DNA from: JAOUEA01 sp035249905
GTDB taxonomy: Bacteria > Actinomycetota > UBA4738 > HRBIN12
NCBI GenBank assembly: GCA_035249905.1
Contig: DATFFT010000006.1
Location: forward strand, 53,387-117,386
Length of the DNA stretch: 64,000 bases
Direction of reading: 5' to 3'
Shown here piece by piece: positions 8,056 through 15,803 of the stretch; the first letter of the stretch is position 1, and every line of letters starts with the position of its first letter. The position numbers and the translations under genes were made by a program. Below the pieces are notes generated by a model. That model worked only from the letters and a program-made list of their open reading frames with translations. It did no database searches and was not told the origin of the DNA.

Positions 8056-9084
8056 GTGGAGCCATGGTCGATCGAGCCGCGCGGACGGTTCGAGGAGCAC
8101 ACGTTCGAGAGCGAGACCCTCAAGCAGAACCCGCTCGGCGATCCGCACCTGCGGCCGCTCTGGGTCTACCTGCCCCCCGGCTACGACGAGACGCCCGAGG
8201 AGCGCCTCCCCTCGGTGTACCTGATCCAGGGTCTGACCGGGCAGCTCGACATGTGGCGCAACCGCACGCCCTTCCGCAGGAACATGCCGGAGCTCGTCGA
8301 CGCTCTCTTCGCCGACCCCACGACGCCCCGGGCGATCGTGGTCTGGGTCGACTGCTGGACATCGATCGGAGGGAGCCAGTTCCTGGACTCCCCGGGCACC
8401 GGCAACTACCTGACCTACCTCTGCGACGAGGTCGTGCCGTGGGTCGACGCGAGCTACCGGACCCTGGCCGACCGTGATCACCGCGGCATCCAGGGGAAGT
8501 CGAGCGGCGGCTACGGGGCGATGGTCGTGCCGATGCTACGCCCCGACGTCTGGGGCGGGCTCGCCACGCACGCCGGCGATGCCCTGTTCGAGGCGTGTTA
8601 CCTGCCCGACTTCCGTGATGCGGCGCGCACGCTGCGCAACCGGTACGGCGGATCGTTCGACGCGTTCTGGGACGACTTCCGTAGCCGCCCCGCCGGATCG
8701 AAGGACGGCGACGACGAGCTGTTGAACGCCTGGTGCATGGCGGCCTGCTACTCGGCCGACCCCGACGGCACGGTGCACCTGCCGTTCGACCCGGCCACGG
8801 GGGAGATGCGCGAGGAGATCTGGGCGCGCTGGCTCGAGCGCGATCCCGTGCGCATGGTCGCGAACCATGCCGACGCGCTGCGATCGATGCGGGCGATCTA
8901 CATCGACGCCGGCGACAAGGACCAGTTCTTCCTCGACCTCGGCGCCGAGGCCTTCCGGCGCGAGCTCGAGGCGATCGGCGTCACCGACGTGTTCTTCGAG
9001 CTGTTCGACGGCACCCACTCGGGCATCGAGTACCGGTACCCGATGAGCATGCGATACCTGACGGAACGGCTCTCGGCGACGTAG
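8056..9084 (+). CDS. esterase D-like alpha/beta-hydrolase
   Basis: A 342-aa serine hydrolase of the esterase D/Fes/antigen 85 group (PF00756 type). The nucleophile elbow is GKSSGGYGA (GxSxG). The acid is likely the Asp of DAGDKDQF and the His that of FDGTHSGIEY near the C-terminus. LWVYLPPGYDE and PSVYLIQGLTGQ are typical N-terminal strands of this fold. There is no signal peptide, so it should act in the cytoplasm on an ester or phosphate-free acyl substrate that cannot be named. The GTG at 8056 follows GAGGAGGCTTC, a strong ribosome site. It starts 55 bp after the TPR remnant. Confidence 0.85.
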   Translation: MEPWSIEPRGRFEEHTFESETLKQNPLGDPHLRPLWVYLPPGYDETPEERLPSVYLIQGLTGQLDMWRNRTPFRRNMPELVDALFADPTTPRAIVVWVDCWTSIGGSQFLDSPGTGNYLTYLCDEVVPWVDASYRTLADRDHRGIQGKSSGGYGAMVVPMLRPDVWGGLATHAGDALFEACYLPDFRDAARTLRNRYGGSFDAFWDDFRSRPAGSKDGDDELLNAWCMAACYSADPDGTVHLPFDPATGEMREEIWARWLERDPVRMVANHADALRSMRAIYIDAGDKDQFFLDLGAEAFRRELEAIGVTDVFFELFDGTHSGIEYRYPMSMRYLTERLSAT

Positions 9085-9172
9085 CGGTGTCGGGTTCCCG
9101 ACGTTGCCTCCCGGGCCCCGATGGGTCCATCCTCGGGGCGATCACGATGGCGACGAACGATGGAGGGGACAC

Positions 9173-10756
9173 ATGTCGATCGGCGTGACGGAAGAAGCAC
9201 ACTCGAGGACACACGACGACACCGTTCCGCTGCCGTTCCTGCGACCGCTCGTGGACTGGGTCGCCGGCATCAGGGCGACGGTGCACTCGAAGCTGCTGGC
9301 CGGATTCCTGCTGATCGCGCTCCTGCTGTTGTCGATGGGGGTGCTCAGCATCTTCGTGCTCAACCGTCTCAACGATCAGGTGGACACGCTCAACGCGCTC
9401 AACCGGCAGGCGACCCAGGCCCGCGAGATGATCCACCAGGTGACGCTGCAGAGCCACTATCGGGCGATGGCACTGCTCACGCTCGACGAGGTCGAGGAGC
9501 CCTACACGCCGAGGATCGCCGACACGAGGCAGGACTTCGAGCACAACCTCGCCCAGATGCGGACCTACGGTGCGCAGAGCCAGATGTCGCTCCTCGATGA
9601 GGTGGACGAGGTCAACTCGACGACCTATGAGGCGCTGAGCCGGCAGGTAACCGATCTCTTCCTCGCCGGTGACGTCGATCAGGCCCTGAAGCTCCACATC
9701 GCGCAGGAACACACCACCTCACACGTGCTGGAGGACGACCTCAACAGGCTGATCGCCGACTCGCAGCAGCTCGTGGCCGAAGAGACCGCCTCGTTCGGAT
9801 CGAATCGTCGCTTCCTCACGATCGCGGTGGCGAGTTTCGCCGGGGTGAGCCTGCTGACCGCCTTGGGGCTCGGGGCCATCCTGTCGTGGTCGCTGATCCG
9901 CCCGGTGCGCAGGGTCGACGACGCGCTCGAGCAGATCGCCGACGGCGAGTTCGACACCCGCGTGGAGGTGCCCAATCGCGACGAATTCGGCAACCTCACG
10001 ATGAACCTCAACCGGACGACCGGCCAGCTCTCCACCCTGTACAACGACCTCAACACGCTCAACGCCAACCTGCAGGAGACCGTGGACGCGAAGGTCGCCG
10101 AGCTCGAACGCGCCTCGCGCCTGAAGCGATACCTGTCCCCCGTGGTGGCGGAGTCGATCGTGTCGGGCACCCAGGACGTCTCACTGGGATCGAGCCGCAA
10201 GCTCCTGACGACGTTCTTCTCCGACATCCGGGGGTTCACGTCGTCGGCCGAGCACATGGAGCCCGAGGAGCTGGTGACCGGACTGAACGAGTACTTCTCG
10301 GAGATGACCGACATCGTGTTCAAGCACGGCGGCACCCTCGACAAGTACGTCGGCGACGCGATCATGGTCTTCTTCGGCGACCCGATCCCGCAGGAAGATC
10401 ACGCCGAGCGCGCGGTGCGCATGGGACTCGAGATGCTCGACCGACTGCGCTCGCTCGAGGAGCACTGGCTCCGGCGATACGCCGAGGTCTTCGAGATCGG
10501 CATCGGCATCACGACCGGATGGGTGACGGTCGGCGACATCGGCTCGCCCACGCGCACCGACTACACCGTGCTCGGCAACCAGGTGAACCTGGCGTCGCGG
10601 CTCGCCGACAAGGCACGTGCGGGGCAGATCCTCGTCACCGACGCGACCATGGCCGCGGTCGATCACTTCGTGGAGGGGAAGCTGGTGGACGAGATCAGCC
10701 TCAAGGGCGTGAGCCGACCGATCAAGATCTACGAGATCGTGCCGCGCGCGACATGA
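9173..10756 (+). CDS. membrane-bound class III adenylate/guanylate cyclase with HAMP domain
   Basis: A 527-aa sensor cyclase. TM1 spans about residues 41-63 and TM2 about 214-240. Between them is an extracytoplasmic helical domain of about 150 residues resembling four-helix-bundle chemoreceptor sensors. A HAMP linker (LIRPVRRVDDALEQIADGEF) and a short coiled coil follow. The cyclase domain (about 345-523) has both metal-binding aspartates (FFSDIRGFTS and KYVGDAIMVFFGD) and the NQVNLASRL motif with catalytic Asn and Arg, so it should be active. The ATG at 9173 follows GGAGGGGAC. A hairpin at its stop codon acts as the probable terminator. The ligand is unknown. Confidence 0.9.
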   Translation: MSIGVTEEAHSRTHDDTVPLPFLRPLVDWVAGIRATVHSKLLAGFLLIALLLLSMGVLSIFVLNRLNDQVDTLNALNRQATQAREMIHQVTLQSHYRAMALLTLDEVEEPYTPRIADTRQDFEHNLAQMRTYGAQSQMSLLDEVDEVNSTTYEALSRQVTDLFLAGDVDQALKLHIAQEHTTSHVLEDDLNRLIADSQQLVAEETASFGSNRRFLTIAVASFAGVSLLTALGLGAILSWSLIRPVRRVDDALEQIADGEFDTRVEVPNRDEFGNLTMNLNRTTGQLSTLYNDLNTLNANLQETVDAKVAELERASRLKRYLSPVVAESIVSGTQDVSLGSSRKLLTTFFSDIRGFTSSAEHMEPEELVTGLNEYFSEMTDIVFKHGGTLDKYVGDAIMVFFGDPIPQEDHAERAVRMGLEMLDRLRSLEEHWLRRYAEVFEIGIGITTGWVTVGDIGSPTRTDYTVLGNQVNLASRLADKARAGQILVTDATMAAVDHFVEGKLVDEISLKGVSRPIKIYEIVPRAT

Positions 10757-10788
10757 CGAAGGGGACCGCTCACGCGGCCCCCTTCGTC
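10755..10788. terminator. hairpin terminator between convergent genes
   Basis: A 13-bp stem (one A/C mismatch) with the 8-nt loop GCTCACGC: arm GACGAAGGGGACC at 10755-10767 pairs with GGCCCCCTTCGTC at 10776-10788. It begins inside the cyclase stop codon and sits between convergent genes, so it may serve both. Confidence 0.7.
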
Positions 10789-10808
10789 CTTGGTGCCTCC
10801 GCTCAGAC

Positions 10809-11159
10809 TCAGACGGAGACGTACGGGTCGTAGTAGCTACCGAGGGTCGACCGATACTCGTCGGACCGGTAATCGGTCGCCTCATCGAGCTCCGGCGAGT
10901 CCTTGATCTGATCCTTCGTCAGGCGCACGGAGACCTTCCGGTCGTCCATGTCGATCCGCTCGATCACGCCTGCCGGTAGGACCACCTTGCGGCCGAAGAT
11001 CCACGGCCCGGTGTCGACGACGATGAACGACGAACCAACGTCGTACGTCGCCTCGTCGACCTTCCCGATCTCGCCATCGGCCGCCTCGACGTGGAAGCCT
11101 TCGACGTCCATCGGCTCGTTCAACGTGTCACGCGAGTAGGTCCAGATGTTCGTGTTCAT
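10809..11159 (-). CDS. PRC-barrel domain protein
   Basis: A 116-aa protein with the PRC-barrel pattern: VEGFHVEAADGEIGKVDEATYDVGSSFIVVDTG, then KVVLPAGVIERIDMDDRKVSVRLTKDQI. Proteins of this kind in actinobacteria are small and stress-associated; the fold is shared with RimM and photosynthetic reaction centre H subunits and mediates protein or RNA contacts. No enzymatic function is claimed. The ATG at 11159 starts MNTNIWTYSRD and an AGGAAGGGA lies about 13 nt upstream. The intergenic DNA in front contains three palindromes, suggesting tight regulation. Confidence 0.8.
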   Translation of the reverse strand: MNTNIWTYSRDTLNEPMDVEGFHVEAADGEIGKVDEATYDVGSSFIVVDTGPWIFGRKVVLPAGVIERIDMDDRKVSVRLTKDQIKDSPELDEATDYRSDEYRSTLGSYYDPYVSV

Positions 11160-11192
11160 GGCAGAGTTCCATCCCTTCCTCTGTCGAAGTGA

Positions 11193-11243
11193 CCGCAGGC
11201 CTGCGGACACTATGGGTATACCCACGCATGGCTCGGACCATGC
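11193..11243. promoter_or_regulatory. three consecutive palindromes upstream of the PRC-barrel gene
   Basis: A perfect 14-bp palindrome CCGCAGGCCTGCGG (11193-11206), a perfect 12-bp palindrome TGGGTATACCCA (11213-11224) and an inverted repeat GCATGG-N6-CCATGC (11226-11243) lie head to tail. The middle one contains GGGTAT on both strands, which resembles the -10 element of SigB/SigF-type promoters, but no convincing -35 was found. Confidence 0.45.
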
Positions 11244-11286
11244 ATGGAACCCGTACTATCCGGCCCTGATCCGAGACAGATCCGAC

Positions 11287-11742
11287 CTAGCTTCCGGCGG
11301 AGGACCTCTCGGCCGATCGCGCGGTCGACTTCTTGGCAGGAGACCGCTTGGCCGAGGACTTCTTGGCAGGAGACCGCTTGGCCGAGGACTTCTTGGCAGG
11401 AGACCTCTTGGCCGAGGACTTCTTGGCAGGAGACCTCTTGGCCGAGGACTTCTTGGCAGGAGACCTCTTGGCGGACGACTTCTTCGCGGACGACTTCTTC
11501 GCGGACGACTTCTTCCGTGAGGAAGACCGCTTCCGCGCCGCCGCCTCCTTCTGCTTCCGGCGCTCCCGAGCGATCGCGGTGCCGCCGACGGCCGCGCCGA
11601 CGGCGGCCGCACCGGCCGCAGCGAGCAGCGGCTTCTCCGCCACCGTCGATGCCACCTTCTTCGCGCCCGCGCCGACGGCCGATGCCGCATCGCCGGCCTT
11701 GTCCGTCACCGCGTCCATCGCTGACTGGCTCTCGTCCTTCAT
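11287..11742 (-). CDS. lysine-rich repeat protein (histone H1-like tail)
   Basis: A 151-aa basic protein. Residues 1-35 form an acidic/alanine helix (DESQSAMDAVTDKAGDAASA). A hydrophobic GAAAVGAAVGG segment of about 20 residues follows, possibly a short membrane helix. The C-terminal half is almost only Lys, Ser, Ala, Pro and Arg, built from SSAKK units and then five copies of a ten-residue KSSAKRSPAK-type unit. Such tails resemble histone H1, HU-type extensions of actinobacterial Hup and AlgP-like proteins that bind DNA or anionic polymers. Its ATG overlaps the TGA of the upstream gene (ATGA) and has GGAGAGGAG in front. Function unknown. Confidence 0.7.
   Translation of the reverse strand: MKDESQSAMDAVTDKAGDAASAVGAGAKKVASTVAEKPLLAAAGAAAVGAAVGGTAIARERRKQKEAAARKRSSSRKKSSAKKSSAKKSSAKRSPAKKSSAKRSPAKKSSAKRSPAKKSSAKRSPAKKSSAKRSPAKKSTARSAERSSAGS
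11331..11480 (-). repeat. five tandem 30-bp coding repeats
   Basis: Five exact-length 30-bp units (11331, 11361, 11391, 11421, 11451) differ only by single-base changes, mainly CGC/CTC at one position. They are followed by shorter 15-bp units at 11481-11510. They encode the KSSAKRSPAK-type units of the lysine-rich protein and can vary in copy number by slippage. Confidence 0.9.
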
Positions 11743-12215
11743 GTTCGCTCCTCTCCTTCGGACCCGTGAGGATCGCTGGCTACCGCCTCGAGCACCTTGG
11801 GCACGAGCAGCCCGAGCGTGAACGCTCCGGCGATCACCAACGCGGGCTCTTTGCGGGCGAAGGCCGCCGCCTGCGTGGCGAGTCGCTTGGCGTCCTCGAT
11901 CAGGTCGTCGGTGTCGGCGGCCACCAGCCGGGCTGCGAGCCGATCGGTCCGTCCCGCCACGTCGTCGACGACATCCGCCTGTCGGTGGTGGCCCTGTTCC
12001 CGAAGGCTCGCGCTCGACGCACGCATCGCCACGCTCAACGCCTTGAGCTCGACGGCGGCGCGGCTCGACCGAGCGTCGACCTCGACCCGGACGCGATCGC
12101 TCGCGACGGATCCGGCGGCTTCGGCCACGGCCTTGCCGGCCTCGTGGAGCCCGCGAACGTTCGTCGTCGACGCATCGCCCTCGTCGCCCTCCATGGGTGC
12201 TCCCTCTCCGTCCAT
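11739..12215 (-). CDS. hypothetical amphipathic-helix protein
   Basis: A 158-aa mostly helical protein of unknown function. Sequence such as HEAGKAVAEAAGSVASDRVRVEVDARS, VELKALSVAMRASSASLREQG and VVDDVAGRTDRLAARLVAADTDDLIEDAKRLATQAAAFARKEP predicts long amphipathic helices. These are followed by one hydrophobic segment (ALVIAGAFTLGLLVPKVLEAV, about 125-145) that may be a membrane anchor. The layout recalls small YqjD/ElaB-like or DUF-type envelope stress proteins. It is the first gene of a two-gene unit, overlapping the Lys-rich protein gene by ATGA. Start at ATG 12215 is favoured by AGGA 7 nt upstream; ATG 12194 is also possible. Confidence 0.6.
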   Translation of the reverse strand: MDGEGAPMEGDEGDASTTNVRGLHEAGKAVAEAAGSVASDRVRVEVDARSSRAAVELKALSVAMRASSASLREQGHHRQADVVDDVAGRTDRLAARLVAADTDDLIEDAKRLATQAAAFARKEPALVIAGAFTLGLLVPKVLEAVASDPHGSEGEERT

Positions 12216-12267
12216 GTGTCCTCGTCTCCTGGTCCTCGTCTTCAACGTCGATGTTCGCGTCTCGGTC

Positions 12268-12293
12268 CTTCCCCGCTCCTCCGAGGAAGAAAC
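12268..12293 (-). promoter_or_regulatory. possible SigB-type promoter for the 12215-11287 unit
   Basis: On the minus strand GTTT (12293-12290), a 16-nt spacer and GGGAAG (12273-12268) lie about 50 nt before the ATG at 12215. This resembles the general-stress sigma consensus (GTTT-N-GGGWAW) with one mismatch. It is a weak match in GC-rich DNA. Confidence 0.25.
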
Positions 12294-12360
12294 CCGCAGG
12301 GCGAGGCGTGAGTCGGGCTGCTCGGGGGAAGGACTCCACGAGTCACCGGGAGGTGGGGCG

Positions 12361-12792
12361 ATGGCAACCGCAGGGAGCGAGAACGGGGGTCGCCGTGGCG
12401 CGCCCTTCTCCGAGCTGGTCCGATCGTTGTTCGGCGACGTCGCGCTGCTCGCGCGCCGAGAGGCCGATCTCGCCAAGATCGAGCTCGAAGGCAAGGCCTC
12501 GAAGGTCGGCGTCGCCGCCGGCCTGCTGGCGGGCGGCGCCGTGGTCGCGTTGTACGCAATCGCGACGTTCGTCGCGGCGGCGGTCGTGGCGCTCGCGATC
12601 GTGCTCCCGGCGTGGGCCGCGGCCCTGATCGTGGGCGCCGTGCTCCTCGTCGTTGCAGCGACGCTGGTGGTCATCGGGCGCAAGCGGCTTCGGGCGATCG
12701 GCTCGCTCGCACCCACGACGACGATCGAAAGCATGCGGGAGGACGTCAGGTGGATCCAGTCGAGAACGGCACAGCTGAAGACCCGCGAGTAG
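12361..12792 (+). CDS. phage holin family / Holin_3_6-like membrane protein
   Basis: A 143-aa protein with the layout of actinobacterial Phage_holin_3_6 (PF07332) proteins. An N-terminal cytoplasmic helix FSELVRSLFGDVALLARREADLAKIELEGKA is followed by two closely spaced TM helices (about 50-73 and 78-102) and a basic C-terminal tail. Despite the family name these are usually chromosomal envelope proteins and no phage genes are nearby. ATG at 12361 follows GGAGGTGGGG. The DUF3618 gene begins inside its 3' end, so the two form an operon. It is divergent from the 12215-11287 unit. Confidence 0.8.
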   Translation: MATAGSENGGRRGAPFSELVRSLFGDVALLARREADLAKIELEGKASKVGVAAGLLAGGAVVALYAIATFVAAAVVALAIVLPAWAAALIVGAVLLVVAATLVVIGRKRLRAIGSLAPTTTIESMREDVRWIQSRTAQLKTRE

Positions 12793-13001
12793 GCGAGATA
12801 CGCCGCGACATCGAGCAAGCACGCGCGCGCATCGCCGAGACGGTCGACGCCCTGGAGTACAAGGCCGATGTGCCGGCCCGGCTGGGCGATGTGCTGAGCG
12901 CCACGGCTTCCTACGTGACGACGCGCGTCATGCAGCGGATCCCGTTGCCTTCCTCACGGGAGGAAGCGGTCGCGGAGGACCGGGTGGCGCCGGGGCTCTG
13001 A
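12750..13001 (+). CDS. DUF3618 family protein
   Basis: An 83-aa protein recognised by the family core VGEIRRDIEQARARIAETVDALEYKADVPARLGD, the DUF3618 signature (about residues 14-48). The rest is a short helix and a tail. Members are small, often next to Holin_3_6-type and PRC-barrel genes in actinobacteria; their function is unknown. The GTG at 12750 has GGGAGGACGTCAG in front and overlaps the holin-like gene by 43 bp in a different frame. Its last codons are the beginning of the first copy of a 63-bp repeat. Confidence 0.75.
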   Translation: MDPVENGTAEDPRVGEIRRDIEQARARIAETVDALEYKADVPARLGDVLSATASYVTTRVMQRIPLPSSREEAVAEDRVAPGL

Positions 13002-13055
13002 TGGCGACCGAGCGGCCGCCGGCTGTCGTTATCGGCCGACGTCGCCGGGCGGCGG
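12993..13055. repeat. 63-bp direct repeat, copy 1
   Basis: It matches 15741-15803 at 58 of 63 positions. It starts in the last codons of the DUF3618 gene (GGG CTC TGA) and contains a hairpin-capable core CGGCTG-N7-CGGCCG (one G.U pair in RNA) followed by a GC-rich palindrome. Confidence 0.8.
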
Positions 13056-13082
13056 ATGCTCGATCCGTGGGGGCGTGCGAGG

Positions 13083-15749
13083 ATGCGCCTCGTGAACGCC
13101 GATCGATCGAGCCTTCCGACCGGCACGGTGACGTTCCTGTTCACCGACATCGAGGGGTCGACGGAGCTGCTGCGGCAGCTGGGACGTGAGGGGTACCGGC
13201 GCGCTCAGGACCAGCATTCGAGAATCCTGCGCGCCGCCGTCTCGGCCGGGGGAGGCGTCGAGATCCGCACCGAAGGAGACTCCCTCTTCGCCGTGTTCGC
13301 GACCGCCTCGAGCGCGCTCGGCGCCGCGGTCGAAGCGCAACGCGGGCTCTCCGCCCATGCCTGGCCCGGCGGCCACCCGATCCGGGTCCGGATGGGACTG
13401 CACACGGGCGAGGGCGTACCGGGAGGCGACGACTACGTGGGCATCGACGTCAACCGAGCAGCTCGGATCGCGACGGCCGGCCACGGAGGCCAGGTCGTGC
13501 TCTCGGAGACCACACGCCTGCTCGTGGGGGACGAGGTGCCCGCCGACACGACGATCCGGGACCTGGGGCGCCATGGACTGAAGGGTCTCGACCAGCCGGA
13601 GCGCCTGCACGACCTGGTGGTCGTGGGCCTCGACGCCGACTTCCCACCGCTGCGGACGAAGGAGGCGCTGCGAACGAACCTGCCGTCACGCCGAACGTCG
13701 TTCGTCGGCCGCGAGCGGGAGGTCGCGGAGGTCGACGAGCTCCTGGGCGAGACGCGTCTGCTCACCCTGACCGGACCGGGAGGCATCGGGAAGACGAGGC
13801 TGGCGCTCGAGACCGCCTCGGAGCAGCTCGATCGGTTCCCCGACGGTGCGTACTTCGTGCCTCTCAGCTCGGTCACCGATCCCGCGCTCGTGAGCACCGC
13901 GATCGCGCGCGTGCTCAAGGTGCGGGAAGCGCCGGGTCGCGATCTCGCCGAGGGGCTGCGGCAGCGTCTCGCGGAGCTCACCGTGCTGCTCGTGCTCGAC
14001 AACCTCGAGCAGCTCGCGCAGGACAGCTCGGTGATCGGCGAGCTTCTCGACGCGGCGCCCGGCGTGACGGTGCTGGCGACGAGCCGGATCGCCCTGCGGC
14101 TCGCAGGCGAGTCGGAGTACGAGGTCGACCCACTGGAGCTGCCCGAGGAGGACGAGCGTGACGACGTCGTGCGGCTCGCCGCCTCCCCATCGATGAGGCT
14201 ATTCGTGGACCGTACCGCCGCCGTCCGCCGCGACTTCGTCCTCACGGACGCGAACGCCCCGGCGATCGCCGAGATCGTGCGACGGCTCGACGGTCTTCCG
14301 CTGGCCTTGGAGTTGGCAGCGAGCAGGCTCCGCGTGATGGAGCCGGCGGCTCTGGCGGGGCGCCTCGAGCGTCGGCTGCCCCTGCTGACGGGCGGTGCCC
14401 GAGATCTACCGGATCGACATCGCACGCTCGCGGAGACGATCCGGTGGAGTTACGACATCCTCCAGGCCGACGAGCAACGCCTGTTCGCGCGCCTCTCGGT
14501 CTTCGCGGGCGGCTGGACGCTCGAGGCCGCGGAAGCGGTGTGCGGCGATGACGAGATCGACGTGCTCGAGGGGCTCGGCGCCCTCGTCGACGACAGCATG
14601 GTGCGGCGCCGCGAGCTCCCGGACGGTGCGCTCCGCCTCACGATGCTCGAGACGCTCCGCGAGTTCGCGTCCGAGCGCCTCGGGGAGTCCGACCCCGACG
14701 AGCGCGCGCTCGTCGAGCGGCGGCATGCGGCGTGGTACCGCGATCTCGCGGAAGAGGCCGAGCCCCAGCTGACGGGCGAACGCCAACTCGAGTGGCTCAT
14801 GACGTTGGAACGGGAGCAGGACAACCTGCGGGTCGCGCTGGATCACGCCGAGCTCGCGGCCGACCCGGCCGACGTGGCGTACGGTCTCCGCACGGCCACG
14901 GCGATCTGGCGGTTCTGGCAGCAGCGAGCGAACCTTGCGGACGGCCGCTCCAGGCTGGAACGGCTCCTGGCGCTCCCGGCCGCCCAGGCGCGAGACGCCG
15001 TGCGGGCCCGGGCGCTCGGTGCGCTCGGCGCCATCGACTACTGGCTCACCTCGTACGACCGGATGCAGACCAGCTACGAGGAAGCGGTGAGCATCGCTCG
15101 GGAACTCGGCGACCCTCGGCTGCTCTCCCGGGCGCTCTTTGATCTGTCGTTCGTGCCGTTCACCGGGGGACGGCCGGCGGAATCGGTGGCGACCCTGCAG
15201 GAGGCGCTCGCGATCGCCGACGAGACCGACCTCGCGCTCCAAGCACAGCTCTGGTCCTCCATCGGGTTCGCCAGACTGTTCGCCGGTGACGCGACGCACG
15301 CCACCGAACCCATCGAGCGCGGGATCGCGTTACAGCGGGTGGCCGGCGAGCGGCTGCCCCTGTGCGAAAGCCTGCTGGTGCTGGCCGGGGTGAGCCTCAT
15401 CGACGGTGACATCGACGGCGCGGCCGCCCACCTCGGCGAAGCAACGGCGGTCGCGGTCGCATCGCCGAGCCCGATGGCTCTCGCCACGGTGCTGCAACCC
15501 AACGCCCTGCTCGCGAACCATCAGGGCCGGAGTCGGCGGGCGGCGGTCCTGTCGGGCGCCTGGGCCCGGCTCGAACGCGAGCACGAGATCCATTTCCCAG
15601 AGGTCGGGCTGCTCTTCTTCGGCGACCCCGCTCTCGACGCCCGGGCTGCGCTCGGCGACGAGGAGTACGACCTCGCATTCGCAGAAGGGGAGGCGATGAC
15701 CATCGATGAGATGGCCGATCTCGTATCCCGGAGGGGAGCGGGACTCTGA
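13083..15749 (+). CDS. nucleotide cyclase / NB-ARC-type ATPase / TPR regulatory protein
   Basis: An 888-aa multidomain signalling protein. An N-terminal class III cyclase domain (about 10-175) has FLFTDIEGSTELL, RTEGDSLFAVF and GIDVNRAARI, so both metal aspartates and the catalytic Asn/Arg are kept. A STAND/NB-ARC-like ATPase (about 205-480) has Walker A GPGGIGKTR, Walker B LLVLDNLEQ and LDGLPLALELAASRL. The C-terminus (about 540-880) is TPR-like helices. This architecture is common in actinobacteria, but the ligands and outputs are unknown. ATG at 13083 was taken; ATG 13056 and GTG 13092 are alternatives and none has a strong ribosome site. It is flanked by the two copies of a 63-bp repeat. 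Confidence 0.85.
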   Translation: MRLVNADRSSLPTGTVTFLFTDIEGSTELLRQLGREGYRRAQDQHSRILRAAVSAGGGVEIRTEGDSLFAVFATASSALGAAVEAQRGLSAHAWPGGHPIRVRMGLHTGEGVPGGDDYVGIDVNRAARIATAGHGGQVVLSETTRLLVGDEVPADTTIRDLGRHGLKGLDQPERLHDLVVVGLDADFPPLRTKEALRTNLPSRRTSFVGREREVAEVDELLGETRLLTLTGPGGIGKTRLALETASEQLDRFPDGAYFVPLSSVTDPALVSTAIARVLKVREAPGRDLAEGLRQRLAELTVLLVLDNLEQLAQDSSVIGELLDAAPGVTVLATSRIALRLAGESEYEVDPLELPEEDERDDVVRLAASPSMRLFVDRTAAVRRDFVLTDANAPAIAEIVRRLDGLPLALELAASRLRVMEPAALAGRLERRLPLLTGGARDLPDRHRTLAETIRWSYDILQADEQRLFARLSVFAGGWTLEAAEAVCGDDEIDVLEGLGALVDDSMVRRRELPDGALRLTMLETLREFASERLGESDPDERALVERRHAAWYRDLAEEAEPQLTGERQLEWLMTLEREQDNLRVALDHAELAADPADVAYGLRTATAIWRFWQQRANLADGRSRLERLLALPAAQARDAVRARALGALGAIDYWLTSYDRMQTSYEEAVSIARELGDPRLLSRALFDLSFVPFTGGRPAESVATLQEALAIADETDLALQAQLWSSIGFARLFAGDATHATEPIERGIALQRVAGERLPLCESLLVLAGVSLIDGDIDGAAAHLGEATAVAVASPSPMALATVLQPNALLANHQGRSRRAAVLSGAWARLEREHEIHFPEVGLLFFGDPALDARAALGDEEYDLAFAEGEAMTIDEMADLVSRRGAGL

Positions 15750-15803
15750 TGGCGACCGACCGGCCGCCGGCTGTCGCTATCAGCCGACGCCGCCGGGCGG
15801 CGG
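15741..15803. repeat. 63-bp direct repeat, copy 2 (terminator-like)
   Basis: It starts in the last codons of the ATPase-cyclase gene (GGA CTC TGA) and runs through the 30-bp gap into the 3' end of the convergent lipoprotein gene. The core CGGCTG-N7-CAGCCG can form a perfect 6-bp hairpin. Lying between convergent stops, it may act as a terminator. Confidence 0.75.

Noticed and set aside
11331..11480. Array of five 30-bp repeats resembling CRISPR
   Set aside because: Units are contiguous with no spacers and encode a protein repeat.
12361..12792. Phage holin as evidence for a prophage
   Set aside because: This family is common in actinobacterial chromosomes; no phage structural, integrase or lysin genes are nearby.
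12993..15803. Insertion sequence or composite transposon bounded by the 63-bp repeats
   Set aside because: The enclosed gene is a regulatory ATPase-cyclase, with no transposase and no short target duplication.
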